NCBI RefSeq assembly: GCF_008935055.1
Contig: NZ_CP043028.1
Location: 199,501 to 263,500, forward strand
DNA from: Pseudobutyrivibrio xylanivorans
Lineage (GTDB): Bacteria > Bacillota > Clostridia > Lachnospirales > Lachnospiraceae
Length of the DNA stretch: 64,000 nt
Reading direction: 5' to 3'
Shown here: in pieces, positions 24,382 to 34,194 of the stretch
Numbering within the stretch: the stretch's first letter is position 1
Layout of the letters: each line of letters begins with the position of its first letter
The notes under the pieces: generated by a model
What the model was told of the DNA's origin: nothing
Seen by the model: the letters and a program-made list of their open reading frames with translations, nothing else
The model's database searches: none
Made by a program: the position numbers and the translations under genes

Positions 24382-25974
24382 TTAAAATTGATTATAAATA
24401 AACTGGCTAGCCGAGTATCCGATACCATAGGCACCGAAGATTACTGTAGCCATAAATAAGCCATACCAAATGATAAATCGTACAGGGGCAGCCTTGGTAG
24501 CTATCTTCTCTCTGACTGAGCCTGAACGCTGAATCAGGCTGACTGAAACCAACACAAGCATACCGATGAACACAACAAGATAGTCGTAGGCTGTGATTCC
24601 CATTCCGATAAATACCTCAGCACTTAACTGTGACAGGCTTGACTGAGTGAAAATACTTCCAAACATTTTGAATGTAAGAGGAACATCACGATAGCAGTCA
24701 AACATTCTAAGTGACGACATAATAAGCACTGTTCGGATGATTTGGAAAACCTTCCAGCCAAGGGTTCCAGCCACATTCACCTTGCTGTGGAACCAACGAT
24801 AGAATGGCTCCAGCTCCTGAGAAATCATGATAACCACAAAGTTACCAAGTCCCCAAACGATGAAATTCCAGCTGGCTCCATGCCAGATACCAGTAGTAAA
24901 CCAGACAATAAAGCTTGAAAGATAAACCGGCACTCTCTTACCCAGATTGTTTCCAAGACGTGCGCGGCTCTTCTTTGACAGCTTCATCATAAACTGGCTG
25001 GCACTGATTGGATAGAAAATATAATCCGTAAACCAGGTACCCATGGTAATGTGCCATCTGTTCCAATATTCCTTGATGTTTTTAGAGAAGTATGGACGAT
25101 TAAAGTTCTCTGTGACTTTAATTCCCATAGTCTCTGCCACACCGATTGTAATATCAATTCCACCAGTAAAATCAGCGTAAAGCTCTAAAGCGTAAAACAT
25201 CGCTCCAACAAATGCATAGAATCCATTATATGAATCCGTATTTGCGATAATCGCTTTAACAGGCACAAGAATTCTATCAGCAATAACAAGCTTCTTGAAG
25301 AAGCCCCAAAGGATTCTCTCTAAGCCAAATGACACAGTATGCCAATCAAATCTATGCTCCTCATAAAGAGTCTGGCTCAAATCTGCATAGCGGCTGATTG
25401 GTCCCTGGACAAGCTGAGGGAAAAATGATACGAATAATGCAAACTTAATGAGATTTTTCTGAGCCTCGAACTTGCCATTATAAACATCAATAAGATATCC
25501 CATTGACTGGAAAGTGTAGAAAGAAATACCCATCGGGATAATCAAATCCACAAATGAAATTTGTCCCTGATTACCAAAAGCACCGATAATATTGTTGATA
25601 TTTGCAATAGTAAAGTTTGTGTACTTTGTTACCGCAAGAAAACCAAGATTAAAAAGAAGACAGCATAAAAAGATTTTCTTCTCAGCAGCGTGCTCTTTTG
25701 CTTTTAATGCCTTTCGCTCTTCCTTTTCATATTCCTTTTTGTGCTCCTTGAACCATACATCAAAGCTAACCTTCTTGTCAGAAATGGCTTTGGCTGCAAA
25801 AAAGGTTGAAACTGTAGTGATAGCAATGAAAATCAAATATCTTGGATCTGCTATGAAATAAAAAGCATAACTTGCAAGAAGCAGGAAGGGCACTTGCGCC
25901 CTTCCTGGCAAAAGATAATACAATATAAATACCACTAACAGAAATCCTAAAAATTCGTAACTGGTAAATAACAT
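24382..25974 (-). CDS. MBOAT-family acyltransferase (DltB-like)
   Basis: The 530-residue polytopic protein has FLLLASYAFYFIADPRYL, LIIPMGISFYTFQSMGYLID, FFPQLVQGPISRYADL, YWNRWHITMGTWFTDYIFYP and the catalytic His in WFTTGIWHGASWNFIVWG. It is somewhat longer than DltB (about 400), mostly because of a charged cytoplasmic insertion near residues 65-105. It starts 4 bp after the carrier-protein stop, so transfer from the carrier to the outside is very likely its role. Confidence 0.9.
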   Translation of the reverse strand: MLFTSYEFLGFLLVVFILYYLLPGRAQVPFLLLASYAFYFIADPRYLIFIAITTVSTFFAAKAISDKKVSFDVWFKEHKKEYEKEERKALKAKEHAAEKKIFLCCLLFNLGFLAVTKYTNFTIANINNIIGAFGNQGQISFVDLIIPMGISFYTFQSMGYLIDVYNGKFEAQKNLIKFALFVSFFPQLVQGPISRYADLSQTLYEEHRFDWHTVSFGLERILWGFFKKLVIADRILVPVKAIIANTDSYNGFYAFVGAMFYALELYADFTGGIDITIGVAETMGIKVTENFNRPYFSKNIKEYWNRWHITMGTWFTDYIFYPISASQFMMKLSKKSRARLGNNLGKRVPVYLSSFIVWFTTGIWHGASWNFIVWGLGNFVVIMISQELEPFYRWFHSKVNVAGTLGWKVFQIIRTVLIMSSLRMFDCYRDVPLTFKMFGSIFTQSSLSQLSAEVFIGMGITAYDYLVVFIGMLVLVSVSLIQRSGSVREKIATKAAPVRFIIWYGLFMATVIFGAYGIGYSASQFIYNQF

Positions 25975-25978
25975 TTAA

Positions 25979-26212
25979 TTAGTCCTCGTCATCTAACTTA
26001 GCCTTAATAAGTGCGTAAATTGTCTCCGCAGAATCGAAGTTCTCAGGTGTAAGTTCCGCTGCACCAATAGTTACATCAAACTCCTCATTAATTTCAGATA
26101 TAAGCGAAACTATATCAAAAGAATCAAGGATTCCGCCTGTAACAAGCCCTTTCTCCGTTGTAAAATCCACCTCGGGATGTAAATCGTTTAAAATCTCAAT
26201 TAATTCATTCAT
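25979..26212 (-). CDS. Acyl/aminoacyl carrier protein (DltC-like)
   Basis: This 77-residue acidic carrier has the phosphopantetheine attachment Ser in GGILDSFDIVSLISE and an EFDV..GAAEL.PENF region typical of DltC. ATG 26212 is set by a GGAGG site. Between its start and the adenylation gene lies one copy of the covarying hairpin element. Confidence 0.88.
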   Translation of the reverse strand: MNELIEILNDLHPEVDFTTEKGLVTGGILDSFDIVSLISEINEEFDVTIGAAELTPENFDSAETIYALIKAKLDDED

Positions 26213-26223
26213 AATAAACCTCC

Positions 26224-26312
26224 TAGTCCGTTGGTTACGGCTACAAGCCTTAGAGTCTCTTCCTTCGGCTACATGCCTCATACAGAGACCTAAGAGCTTG
26301 ATGCCTACCAAC
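26224..26312 (-). ncRNA. Covarying hairpin element, copy A (intra-operon)
   Basis: The outer stem is GTTGGT/ACCAAC, then an asymmetric inner stem (GGC-CAAGC with GCTTG-GCC) and a long upper stem ending AGAGAC. It lies 30 nt behind the adenylation-gene stop and is followed on the minus strand by GGACTA, shared with copy C. It could be a processing or stability element setting carrier-protein levels. Confidence 0.6.
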
Positions 26313-26341
26313 TCACTTAATATTTTAATAATTATAATAAT

Positions 26342-27853
26342 TTACTTACTTGAATACATTTTGCTTAACGTTACACGGTCAATCTTTCCATTGGCTGTGA
26401 ATGGCATCTCATCGAGACGATTCACCTTGTTCGGAAGCATGTAGCGTGGTAGCTTTGTTTTCAACGCCTTGATTAAGTCACCCTCTGTGATATCGCCCAC
26501 GTAGTAAAGCACAATTTTGCCCTGCTCCTTGGCGTAAATGCATCCTGAAAGCTTTATCTCAGGAACAAGGTTTACATTTGCTTCAATTTCACCAAGCTCA
26601 ATGCGGTGACCCATGTGCTTTATCTGGAAATCCTTACGTGAGTGGAACACCAACTCTCCATATTCATTGATATGACCAATGTCTCCAGTTCGATAAATGA
26701 TTTCTGGATAGGCTGTGTTTAATGGGTTCTGCACATATGCTTCGCTTGTCTTCTCAGGATTGTTGTAATATCCCAGAGTTACCGAAGTGCCACGAATACA
26801 AATCTCACCCTGCTCACCATCTGCTGCAAGTGTATTATCCTCCTTCAACAAGAGGATTTCTGTATTCTTGAATGGAAAGCCAACTGGAATCACTTCATCA
26901 TCCGCGAACTCACGCTCAACAGGATAATAGCAGCACATTCCTGTTCCCTCAGTAGGGCCGTATAGATTAAAAAACTTCGCCTCAGGCACTGCTGCTCTCC
27001 ACAATCTGAACTGCTTGATAGGAAATACCTCACTACCAAAAGCGATAGTCTTTAATGTATGAGGTACCACGGTGTCAAAGGTTGCAAAGGCACTAATCAT
27101 TGTCAGCGCAGAAACAACCCAGCAGACAGTGTTAATCTGATGCTCATTTATATATTCCACAAGCTTGATTGGGAACATGAAATATGAGTGTGGAATCAGA
27201 TAGGTAGTAGCACCAAACTTCAAGGTTGGATAAAGCTCCTTGAGGCATGCGTCAAAATACAGCGGTGTCTGATTTCCAAAGATTGTGTCCTCATTAAAGC
27301 CAAGTGTTTCTGACAGTTGCTCTATATAATCGATTACTGAACGATGGCAGGCACATACTCCCTTTGGAACTCCTGTAGAACCTGACGTAAATACAATATA
27401 AATTGGATCAGTATCGATTGCCTTCTTACGAACAAGTGCAAGAGCCTCATCATCCGAATCCGTATTTACGATATCAGAAAACAATACCACCTCTGCTTTA
27501 TAATCAAAACTATTTGCGATATCAACTGTGCTTTCATCACAGATGATAACCCGTGGCTTGCAGTTATCTAAAATCAAATTAATACGTGTAGCAGGCATCT
27601 CGCTGTCGATTGGAACATAATAACAGCCTGCATTTATTACGCCAAAAAATGTTGCAATAGTGTTTGGGCTTTTCTTCATGAACACTATAACCGGCTCACG
27701 CTTGCAGCCTCGATTCAAAAGGCTTGTGCCAACACTATCCATTATTCTTTTTACATCTTTGAAGGAAAGCTGAACCTCATCATCCGCATATGCGATTTTG
27801 TCTGGGCAACGGAGAAGGCTCCCTTCCAAATAATCTAGTACATTGTTTTGCAT
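26342..27853 (-). CDS. Amino-acid adenylation enzyme (DltA-like)
   Basis: The 503-residue AMP-forming ligase activates an amino acid and loads the carrier protein. Motifs are IVFTSGSTGVPKG (A3), NLYGPTEGTG (A5), YRTGDIG (A7), RKDFQIKHMGHRIELGEIE (A8) and the A10 lysine in FTANGKIDR. At the DltA position FCGEV, where a Cys shapes the D-alanine pocket, this protein reads FGSEV, suggesting a roomier pocket and possibly another substrate. ATG 27853 follows an AGAGGT site, 2 bp after the racemase stop. Confidence 0.88.
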   Translation of the reverse strand: MQNNVLDYLEGSLLRCPDKIAYADDEVQLSFKDVKRIMDSVGTSLLNRGCKREPVIVFMKKSPNTIATFFGVINAGCYYVPIDSEMPATRINLILDNCKPRVIICDESTVDIANSFDYKAEVVLFSDIVNTDSDDEALALVRKKAIDTDPIYIVFTSGSTGVPKGVCACHRSVIDYIEQLSETLGFNEDTIFGNQTPLYFDACLKELYPTLKFGATTYLIPHSYFMFPIKLVEYINEHQINTVCWVVSALTMISAFATFDTVVPHTLKTIAFGSEVFPIKQFRLWRAAVPEAKFFNLYGPTEGTGMCCYYPVEREFADDEVIPVGFPFKNTEILLLKEDNTLAADGEQGEICIRGTSVTLGYYNNPEKTSEAYVQNPLNTAYPEIIYRTGDIGHINEYGELVFHSRKDFQIKHMGHRIELGEIEANVNLVPEIKLSGCIYAKEQGKIVLYYVGDITEGDLIKALKTKLPRYMLPNKVNRLDEMPFTANGKIDRVTLSKMYSSK

Positions 27854-27855
27854 TT

Positions 27856-28575
27856 CTATACCTCTGTAATTAAATTCTCGCACTCTGGGCGTGCCTTGGC
27901 GCACTTCTTCACACAGTCAGCTGCCAGCACATCAACAATATCAAGCACCTGTGCGCCAACATCGATGTCGCGTTTTGCTATTGAAAGCTCAGTGCAGCCT
28001 AGGATAATCACCTCGGCTCCAGCGTCTAAAAGGTGGGCCTTCACATCGAAAAACTTCTCTATATCAACAGGCTTTCCAGCCTTAACATCATCATAAATGA
28101 TGCTCATGACCTGCTTTTGGTCAGTCTCATCTGGATAAAGGCAGCTGATATCATAATCCTTAAATACTGAATCAAATAGATGCATTGACGCAGTGCCATC
28201 AGTTGCCATTATGCCAACTCTTTTGATGCCGCGTTCCTTAAGATACTGGGCAGCCTCCTTAATACCATTGCTGACAGGAATAAAAACATTGTCTGCAAGC
28301 TGGTCATGAAAATAATGAGCAGTTATGCATGGCATGGCAATATAGTCCACATTCTGGTGTTCAAGAGATCTGGCAATCTCGAGAATCTTTGGGAATGGGC
28401 TCTCCTGATTTTCCCCAAGGATAAAGCCTGTCCTGTCTGGAATCGAAGGACAGTTGTATATAATCATTTCGATATTTTCCTGATCTGTGGCGGCATCGGT
28501 AAGCTCTATTATGCGACGCATGAAGTAAGCAGTCGCCATGGGCCCAAGGCCACCTATTATGCCTAGTTTTTTCAT
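27856..28575 (-). CDS. Aspartate/glutamate racemase family protein
   Basis: The 239-residue cofactor-independent racemase shows KKLGIIGGLGPMATAYF, NCPSIPDRTG, the first catalytic Cys in AMPCITAHYF and the second in ILGCTELSIA. This YgeA/RacX-like group acts on Asp, Glu or broader substrates. Its ATG overlaps the upstream stop and its own stop lies 2 bp before the adenylation gene, so it very likely supplies the D-amino acid activated next. Confidence 0.88.
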   Translation of the reverse strand: MKKLGIIGGLGPMATAYFMRRIIELTDAATDQENIEMIIYNCPSIPDRTGFILGENQESPFPKILEIARSLEHQNVDYIAMPCITAHYFHDQLADNVFIPVSNGIKEAAQYLKERGIKRVGIMATDGTASMHLFDSVFKDYDISCLYPDETDQKQVMSIIYDDVKAGKPVDIEKFFDVKAHLLDAGAEVIILGCTELSIAKRDIDVGAQVLDIVDVLAADCVKKCAKARPECENLITEV

Positions 28576-29825
28576 TCGAAATACCTATATTTCTCTCTGT
28601 CATAATTGTGTGAGCGATAATGCTGGCTCGAATAAGCCATCAAATCCTCATCCGTAACATAGAAGCCCTTGAAGCTCTTGTCGGTTCGAGGGGTGCAATC
28701 AAAATGTCTCCAGCCCTCTCCACAGTCAACTACACTCCAGTAATGATGGCGGGTAGCTGTAGGGATGATTTCGATATCTGCATTCTTCACGCCTGCCCGT
28801 GTTAAAAGTGCCTTGCCCACTGAAAAATAATTGTAGCAATCGCCATGACGCTTTGTGAGACCATCATAGGCTCCACGAAGCCAGTCATCTCTGTCTGTAC
28901 TTTCCGAGTAACCAATATTTCCCTGAATCCACACATATATTGCATGAGCTTTATCATAGTCAGACATGTCAGGAGTAATGATTTTAGCTAACACCTCGTC
29001 AGCCAAAGCATAGACCTCTTCCTCGCTGTAGGTCTGCTCCACTACCTTTATCAGTCCCTCTGCCAAATCCATATTTCCCATGGAATCTGTGGCAGTATAA
29101 ATAATCGGATATTCACCGGGAGTATCGATATCCACATGGCTTGAATCCACCTGAACCTCTATATCAGTGTCCACATTATCCTTGACCTCGATTCCAGCTT
29201 TGAAACTGGCACTCTGACCAACATAAACCACTTTATCGAGCTGTCCCTCGATAACAGGAGGTGTAATATCATATTCCTCAACAAGATTTAAAGTAGCTGT
29301 TGCACTGGTTCTGTTTCCTGATGAATCCTCAGCAACAATTTCCACAGGAATCTCTCCATAACTATCAAAGCTGATGCCCTCACCGAAATATACAGTAACA
29401 TCCCCTGAGGCATCACTTACTGATTCAACAAACTCTTTTGCCCCTGGTATCTCTTCCTTTGTGCGTGTCAAATTCTTCACTGTAAGCTCAGGTGCAGTAG
29501 TATCGTCCACCTCAAGAGTACAATCATAGGTGAAAGGCTCGGAGTAGATGCCCACCCTGTATATACCAGCATGCTCGGTTGTTACCACTGTCTCTGGTGT
29601 GAAAATAGCTGTCTTGGACACATCCTTCAGATAATCAGAGGCTGATATCTCATCGCCAAGCTCAACCACACAAGTGGAATATACTCGATGTGAATAATCA
29701 TAATAAAAATAGGCTCCCACGCCGGCGCATGCTAAAACTATAGCCAATGCACCAATTAAAAATGGAAGCCTATTTGAATGTCTTTTATTCTGTTTGAACC
29801 CTATTACACTATCATTTTTTCTCAT
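28572..29825 (-). CDS. Transglutaminase-like protein with Ig-like repeats
   Basis: The 417-residue protein has an N-terminal membrane anchor (near residues 20-42), two or three Ig-like repeats (DTTAPELTV, DITPPVIEG and similar) and a C-terminal transglutaminase-like domain. The triad is Cys in HGDCYNYFS, His in ATRHHYWSVVD and Asp in WRHFDCTP. It probably acts at the cell surface as a protease or cross-linking enzyme. It is first in the dlt-like operon and overlaps the racemase start by 4 bp. Confidence 0.82.
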   Translation of the reverse strand: MRKNDSVIGFKQNKRHSNRLPFLIGALAIVLACAGVGAYFYYDYSHRVYSTCVVELGDEISASDYLKDVSKTAIFTPETVVTTEHAGIYRVGIYSEPFTYDCTLEVDDTTAPELTVKNLTRTKEEIPGAKEFVESVSDASGDVTVYFGEGISFDSYGEIPVEIVAEDSSGNRTSATATLNLVEEYDITPPVIEGQLDKVVYVGQSASFKAGIEVKDNVDTDIEVQVDSSHVDIDTPGEYPIIYTATDSMGNMDLAEGLIKVVEQTYSEEEVYALADEVLAKIITPDMSDYDKAHAIYVWIQGNIGYSESTDRDDWLRGAYDGLTKRHGDCYNYFSVGKALLTRAGVKNADIEIIPTATRHHYWSVVDCGEGWRHFDCTPRTDKSFKGFYVTDEDLMAYSSQHYRSHNYDREKYRYFE

Positions 29826-29906
29826 GATTAATTATCTCCCAAGTGTATGAATACACTCGAGATTAATTGTATCAATCATGATTGCCTGAGTCAATAAATA
29901 CCAATA

Positions 29907-29995
29907 AGCCTTGGTCACGCTAACAATCCTATATATCACCTTTGAGCGAGATTGGCTCTGCAGGTGACATATAGAGATTGATAGCTACCAAGGCT
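29907..29995 (-). ncRNA. Covarying hairpin element, copy B
   Basis: The same architecture with different bases: outer stem AGCCTTGGT/ACCAAGGCT, inner stem GCT-CAATC with GATTG-AGC, upper stem ending GGTGA. It begins 8 nt behind the stop of the HerA-like gene. Paired changes relative to copies A and C support a conserved RNA fold. Confidence 0.6.
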
Positions 29996-30003
29996 CTCTA
30001 GCA

Positions 30004-31581
30004 TTACTTCAACAACGTATTAAGGATACCTCGGAAGAGTTGCGCTCCTGTGTTGCCACCGAGAGTTTGGCCAAACTTGCCACCAAGCTGCTTACCTACC
30101 TTCTTTCCTACCTCGCGGCCAACAGTTCCTGCCACAGTGGTTCCCACAGATTTTGCTGCACGCTTTCTGCGGTTAGCCTCCTTCTCTGCTTCGCGAGCTG
30201 CCGCCTTTGCTGCCGCTGCTTCTTCCTTAGCCTGCTGCTTGGCAGCTGCTGCATCTGCCTTTGCCTGAGCCTCAGCCTCTGCCTCATCCTGATTCTTTTT
30301 ATTAAGCATCTCATAGGCAGACTCAGGGTCTACCGCAACTGCATATGTCGAATAAAGATTGCTTGATTTAATTGCGTTGTCACGAACACTTGCATCTATT
30401 CCACCCATCTTTGATTTTGGTGGAAGAATAAATACTTTCTCCACAATGCTTGGCGTACCATCCTCCTGAAGGAAAGATGCAACAGCCTCACCTGTTCCAA
30501 GAGCCTCGATTACATCTGCTGTCTTAAAAGCAGGATTCTCACGGAAGGAATCTGCTGCAGCCTTCACAGCCTTCTGGTCAGATGGTGTGTATGCATGAAG
30601 TGCGTGCTGAATCTTGTTTCCCAGCTGAGCCAAAACACCATCAGGAATATCACGAGGATTCTGCGTTACAAAATAAACTCCCACTCCCTTAGAACGAATC
30701 AGCTTAACCACCTGCTCAATCTTATCCAAAAGAGCCTTCGGTGTATCCTTAAAAAGAAGATGCGCCTCATCAAAGAAAAATACCATCTTTGGCTTCTCCA
30801 AATCTCCTACCTCTGGCATTGTTTCGAATAATTCTGAAAGCATCCAAAGAAGGAAGGTTGAATAAAGAGTTCCATTGTTAATAAGACTCTGACTATCGAG
30901 AATATGAATCATTCCTCTGCCGTTAGGGTCTGTTGTGAGCCAATCGGTAATTTTAAGCTCTGGCATACCAAAGAATTTGTCACCGCCTGCAATCTCAAGA
31001 GCAACCACTGCACGCTGAATTGCGCCTATACTCTGCTTACTGATATTTCCGTATTCAGCCGCGTAGTCCTTATTATTCTCTGCCAACTCATTAAGCATTG
31101 CCTTCAAATCTTTGGTATCGTATAGGTACCAACCATTATCATCGGCAATCTTGAAAGCAATTGTCAAAAGATCATTCTGCAAATCATTCAGGCCTAAGAT
31201 TCTTCCCAACAACAATGGTCCCATATCTGAAATGGAGGTGCGCACCTGAATACCATTCTGCCCAAACACATCCCAAAGGGTGGTTGGGTATTTGGTGTAT
31301 TCAAAGCCATGCTCAGCCAGACCAAAACGTTTGATGCGCTCCTGCATATTTTCGCTGTCAACGCCGTTTTCCAACATACCAGCAATGTCACCCTTTACAT
31401 CAGCTAGGAAAACCGGCACCCCCATCTCCGAAAATGATTCTGCCAAAACCTTCAGTGTAACAGTCTTACCAGTTCCAGTAGCACCAGCTATAAGTCCGTG
31501 GCGATTTGCCATTTTAGGAAGCATGTACACAGGCTGACCACTTTCAGTGTTCGCAATCCAAATCTTACCATCTCTAAGCAT
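30004..31581 (-). CDS. HerA-like/DUF853 family ATPase
   Basis: The 525-residue protein has Walker A in IAGATGTGKTVTLKVLAE, VPVFLADVKGDIAGM, Walker B in KMVFFFDEAHLLF and FVTQNPRDIPDGVLAQLGNK. This is the DUF853 (YjgR-like) family, relatives of HerA DNA translocases with no settled role. The C-terminus has an Ala/Lys/Glu-rich coiled-coil and a Gly-rich tail (GREVGKKVGKQLGGKFGQTL). GGGAGGG precedes ATG 31581. Confidence 0.88.
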   Translation of the reverse strand: MLRDGKIWIANTESGQPVYMLPKMANRHGLIAGATGTGKTVTLKVLAESFSEMGVPVFLADVKGDIAGMLENGVDSENMQERIKRFGLAEHGFEYTKYPTTLWDVFGQNGIQVRTSISDMGPLLLGRILGLNDLQNDLLTIAFKIADDNGWYLYDTKDLKAMLNELAENNKDYAAEYGNISKQSIGAIQRAVVALEIAGGDKFFGMPELKITDWLTTDPNGRGMIHILDSQSLINNGTLYSTFLLWMLSELFETMPEVGDLEKPKMVFFFDEAHLLFKDTPKALLDKIEQVVKLIRSKGVGVYFVTQNPRDIPDGVLAQLGNKIQHALHAYTPSDQKAVKAAADSFRENPAFKTADVIEALGTGEAVASFLQEDGTPSIVEKVFILPPKSKMGGIDASVRDNAIKSSNLYSTYAVAVDPESAYEMLNKKNQDEAEAEAQAKADAAAAKQQAKEEAAAAKAAAREAEKEANRRKRAAKSVGTTVAGTVGREVGKKVGKQLGGKFGQTLGGNTGAQLFRGILNTLLK

Positions 31582-31635
31582 AATAACCCTCCCAAATTAT
31601 TGACTAAATAATGCTTCTTGAGTAATTATAACAAA

Positions 31636-31662
31636 TAGAGGAGGTATTTTATACCTCCTCTA
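31636..31662 (-). terminator. Hairpin over the end of the MgtC gene
   Basis: A perfect 12-bp stem (TAGAGGAGGTAT and its complement) with a 3-nt loop overlaps the last codons of the gene, followed on the minus strand by TTTGTTATAATT. Confidence 0.6.
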
Positions 31663-32359
31663 CATAACTTACAAAATCCAAATTATTCAATTCATCCATC
31701 AGCTTCTGATGGGAATGTGCACTTCCGAAATCCAGCTCCACCATAACCGCTGTGTCCGTGCCAGACAGGGTCTTGTCCTTGGTCTTGTTCATGCTACTTA
31801 TCTGATATCCCATCTCAGAGAACTTCTTCCGAAGCTTTTTAATTCCGTTGTTTTCCTCAACCTCGATATAGATGCTGACATACCTGCTATACTCTTCTAT
31901 CTGCTGAGTTGCTCGCATCAGCACAAGATTTGCCAACATCACTAGAATGAAACATGCAAATCCAACAGTCAGATAGCCTGCGCCAAAGGCCATCCCCATA
32001 CAGGATGCAACCCAAAGTGACGCAGCGGTGGTAAGCCCTTTTATCTGATTTCGTCCTGTGACGATAATCGTGCCTGCTCCCAGAAAACCAATTCCACTGA
32101 CAACTCCCGCAGGAATTCGGCTAACATCTGCGTTGAACCCCTGAAGATTTGCAAGATATAAATTCAATACTGTAGCAACCGCAGAGCCAAGGCTCACCAA
32201 AGAAAAGGTTCGAATTCCAGCACTATGTCTGCGCACCACTCGTTCCCAGCCTATCAGACTTCCGCAAACAGTGGCAATCAAAAGTCTCATGACAACAGCC
32301 ATGTCACTCATGCCCTGCAAGTAATCTATGAAAGAACTACTCAAAAGTATATCCCTCAT
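31649..32359 (-). CDS. MgtC/SapB-family membrane protein
   Basis: The 236-residue protein has five membrane segments with the family signature CGSLIGWERVVRRHSAGIRT, SGIGFLGAGTIIV and GLTTAASLWVASCMGMAFGAG. A C-terminal ACT-like cytoplasmic domain follows. MgtC proteins influence magnesium homeostasis and ATP synthase. It overlaps the EAL gene by 23 bp, indicating co-translation. Confidence 0.9.
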   Translation of the reverse strand: MRDILLSSSFIDYLQGMSDMAVVMRLLIATVCGSLIGWERVVRRHSAGIRTFSLVSLGSAVATVLNLYLANLQGFNADVSRIPAGVVSGIGFLGAGTIIVTGRNQIKGLTTAASLWVASCMGMAFGAGYLTVGFACFILVMLANLVLMRATQQIEEYSRYVSIYIEVEENNGIKKLRKKFSEMGYQISSMNKTKDKTLSGTDTAVMVELDFGSAHSHQKLMDELNNLDFVSYVEEV

Positions 32360-34076
32360 AACTCAATCCCCTTTTAGCAATATATTCTAGCATTTCTTCC
32401 AATGGCATAGGTTTTCCAAAATAGTAGCCCTGACATCTCTCACATCCAATTTCCTTAAGGAACTGATAGTGTTCCTCAGTCTCAACACCCTCACAGAGAG
32501 GCTTTATTCCCATGTCATTGGCGCCCTTTATAATATGGCTCATCAATGTCCTGGTCTTAGGATTTGAATCATAGCTTCTAAGGAAAACTAAATCCAGCTT
32601 AAGCACATCAAACTCGTAATCAGAAATGGTATTCAAAGAAGAAAATCCGCTACCAAAATCATCAATCCAGATTTCATAGCCAGCATTTCTAATCTTTGAA
32701 ACCTCATTCTTTATCATACCGGTATTATCATTGAAGGCACTCTCAGTAATCTCAACCTCAATCATATCGATTGGCACTTCATAAATCTCACAGAAATCTG
32801 AAAGAAGCTTCAGTACATCGCAAACATCGAAGTCAAGTCGTGAAATATTAACGGAAACTGGAACTGTAGGAAGTCCATTGTCCATAAGATTTCTGAAGTC
32901 CTGGCACACTCTCTTTACCATAAATTCATCAACCAAATGTATCAAATGGAAGTGTTCCAAGGTCTCGATGAAATCAAGGGGTGAAAGCATTCCAACAGAT
33001 GGATCAACCCATCGAACCAGTGCCTCCATACCACAAACCTCTCCAGTTGCCACACGAATAATAGGCTGATAGTAAACCTTTATATAATCCTTCGCGATAG
33101 CTTCATCAATATGGTCAACAACATACTGCTGACGCCTCATCTTGTCGCGAAGCATATCATCGTAAATACAATAATTTAGGTCATGCCTGTTCTTAATACT
33201 GTTACACGCCAGACGGGCATGATCGCAGGCCAGTCCAACCTCTGCTCGCTGGTCGTCCAGAAAGTAGATACCAGCCTTCACTCTAACCTTTTTATTAACA
33301 TCATCCTGAAGAAGCATACGCTTGTATACTTCCTCGACATTTTTGATTACTTCATCTTTGCTTCCATTTGAAAATATTACAAAATGGTCATCGGAGAATC
33401 TTGCAACTGTACCTGTGTAGAAAACATCCTTTATAATACGGGCCATATCACAGAGCAATTCATCGCCCATCTTAAAACCATGGCGCTCATTGTACAGCTT
33501 GAAATTTGGGATATCAAAATGAATAAATGCACTGTCCTCTCTCCACATGTCAGTTGTGTTTAAAAGAATCTGAACCTTGTGATAGAAGAAGGACATGTTA
33601 AACAAGCCCGTCAATTCATCTGTCTCACGGTTCGATGAAAGAACCTCTGCCTCTGCATAGGAATTACGAGTTACATTCAAATATTCATTCTGATCAACAT
33701 CTACAATGAAAACATAGAAGAAGCTCTTTCCATTATTCCAATGAAGAAGATGCCCAAAGTCTTCAATATATTTTGTCTCACCCTGCTTATTTACTATTCG
33801 ATAACGGACATAGTCATGACGTTTATCGCCAAAAACAGTCTGAGCCTGGATCTGATTTTCGATCTTATATAAATCCTCTGGATAAACCATTCCTTTGAAG
33901 GTTCCACCCACGAATTCCATAAATTCCTCAAAATTTTCGCACCCAAAGAGACTGATGACGTTTGAATCTGCAAACAGAATCTTCTCGTCACCATCTGCTT
34001 CATAGATAAAGAATCCGCCTGGTAGCCCAGTAGGTACGTCACCTACGATAGTTTGAATGTATTGCGCTTTTCCCAT
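32337..34076 (-). CDS. PAS-GGDEF(degenerate)-EAL cyclic-di-GMP phosphodiesterase
   Basis: The 579-residue soluble protein has a PAS domain (residues 15-135), a GGDEF domain from DELTGLFNMSFF whose signature is RFSDDHF instead of GGDEF, and a C-terminal EAL domain. The EAL residues MEALVRW, VNISRLDF, EVEITES, IDDFGSGFSSL and EGVETEEH are kept, so it should hydrolyse c-di-GMP but not make it. The PAS domain may sense a ligand or redox state. ATG 34076 follows CGGAGG. Confidence 0.9.
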   Translation of the reverse strand: MGKAQYIQTIVGDVPTGLPGGFFIYEADGDEKILFADSNVISLFGCENFEEFMEFVGGTFKGMVYPEDLYKIENQIQAQTVFGDKRHDYVRYRIVNKQGETKYIEDFGHLLHWNNGKSFFYVFIVDVDQNEYLNVTRNSYAEAEVLSSNRETDELTGLFNMSFFYHKVQILLNTTDMWREDSAFIHFDIPNFKLYNERHGFKMGDELLCDMARIIKDVFYTGTVARFSDDHFVIFSNGSKDEVIKNVEEVYKRMLLQDDVNKKVRVKAGIYFLDDQRAEVGLACDHARLACNSIKNRHDLNYCIYDDMLRDKMRRQQYVVDHIDEAIAKDYIKVYYQPIIRVATGEVCGMEALVRWVDPSVGMLSPLDFIETLEHFHLIHLVDEFMVKRVCQDFRNLMDNGLPTVPVSVNISRLDFDVCDVLKLLSDFCEIYEVPIDMIEVEITESAFNDNTGMIKNEVSKIRNAGYEIWIDDFGSGFSSLNTISDYEFDVLKLDLVFLRSYDSNPKTRTLMSHIIKGANDMGIKPLCEGVETEEHYQFLKEIGCERCQGYYFGKPMPLEEMLEYIAKRGLSYEGYTFE

Positions 34077-34194
34077 CGATGTCCTCCGTCTAATAAATAG
34101 ATTGAGTATTACACACCTAGCTACATGATATTGTACATCATTTATGGGTCCATTAGCCTTTTTTCACAGAATATTTAGAAAGATAGAAGTATTA

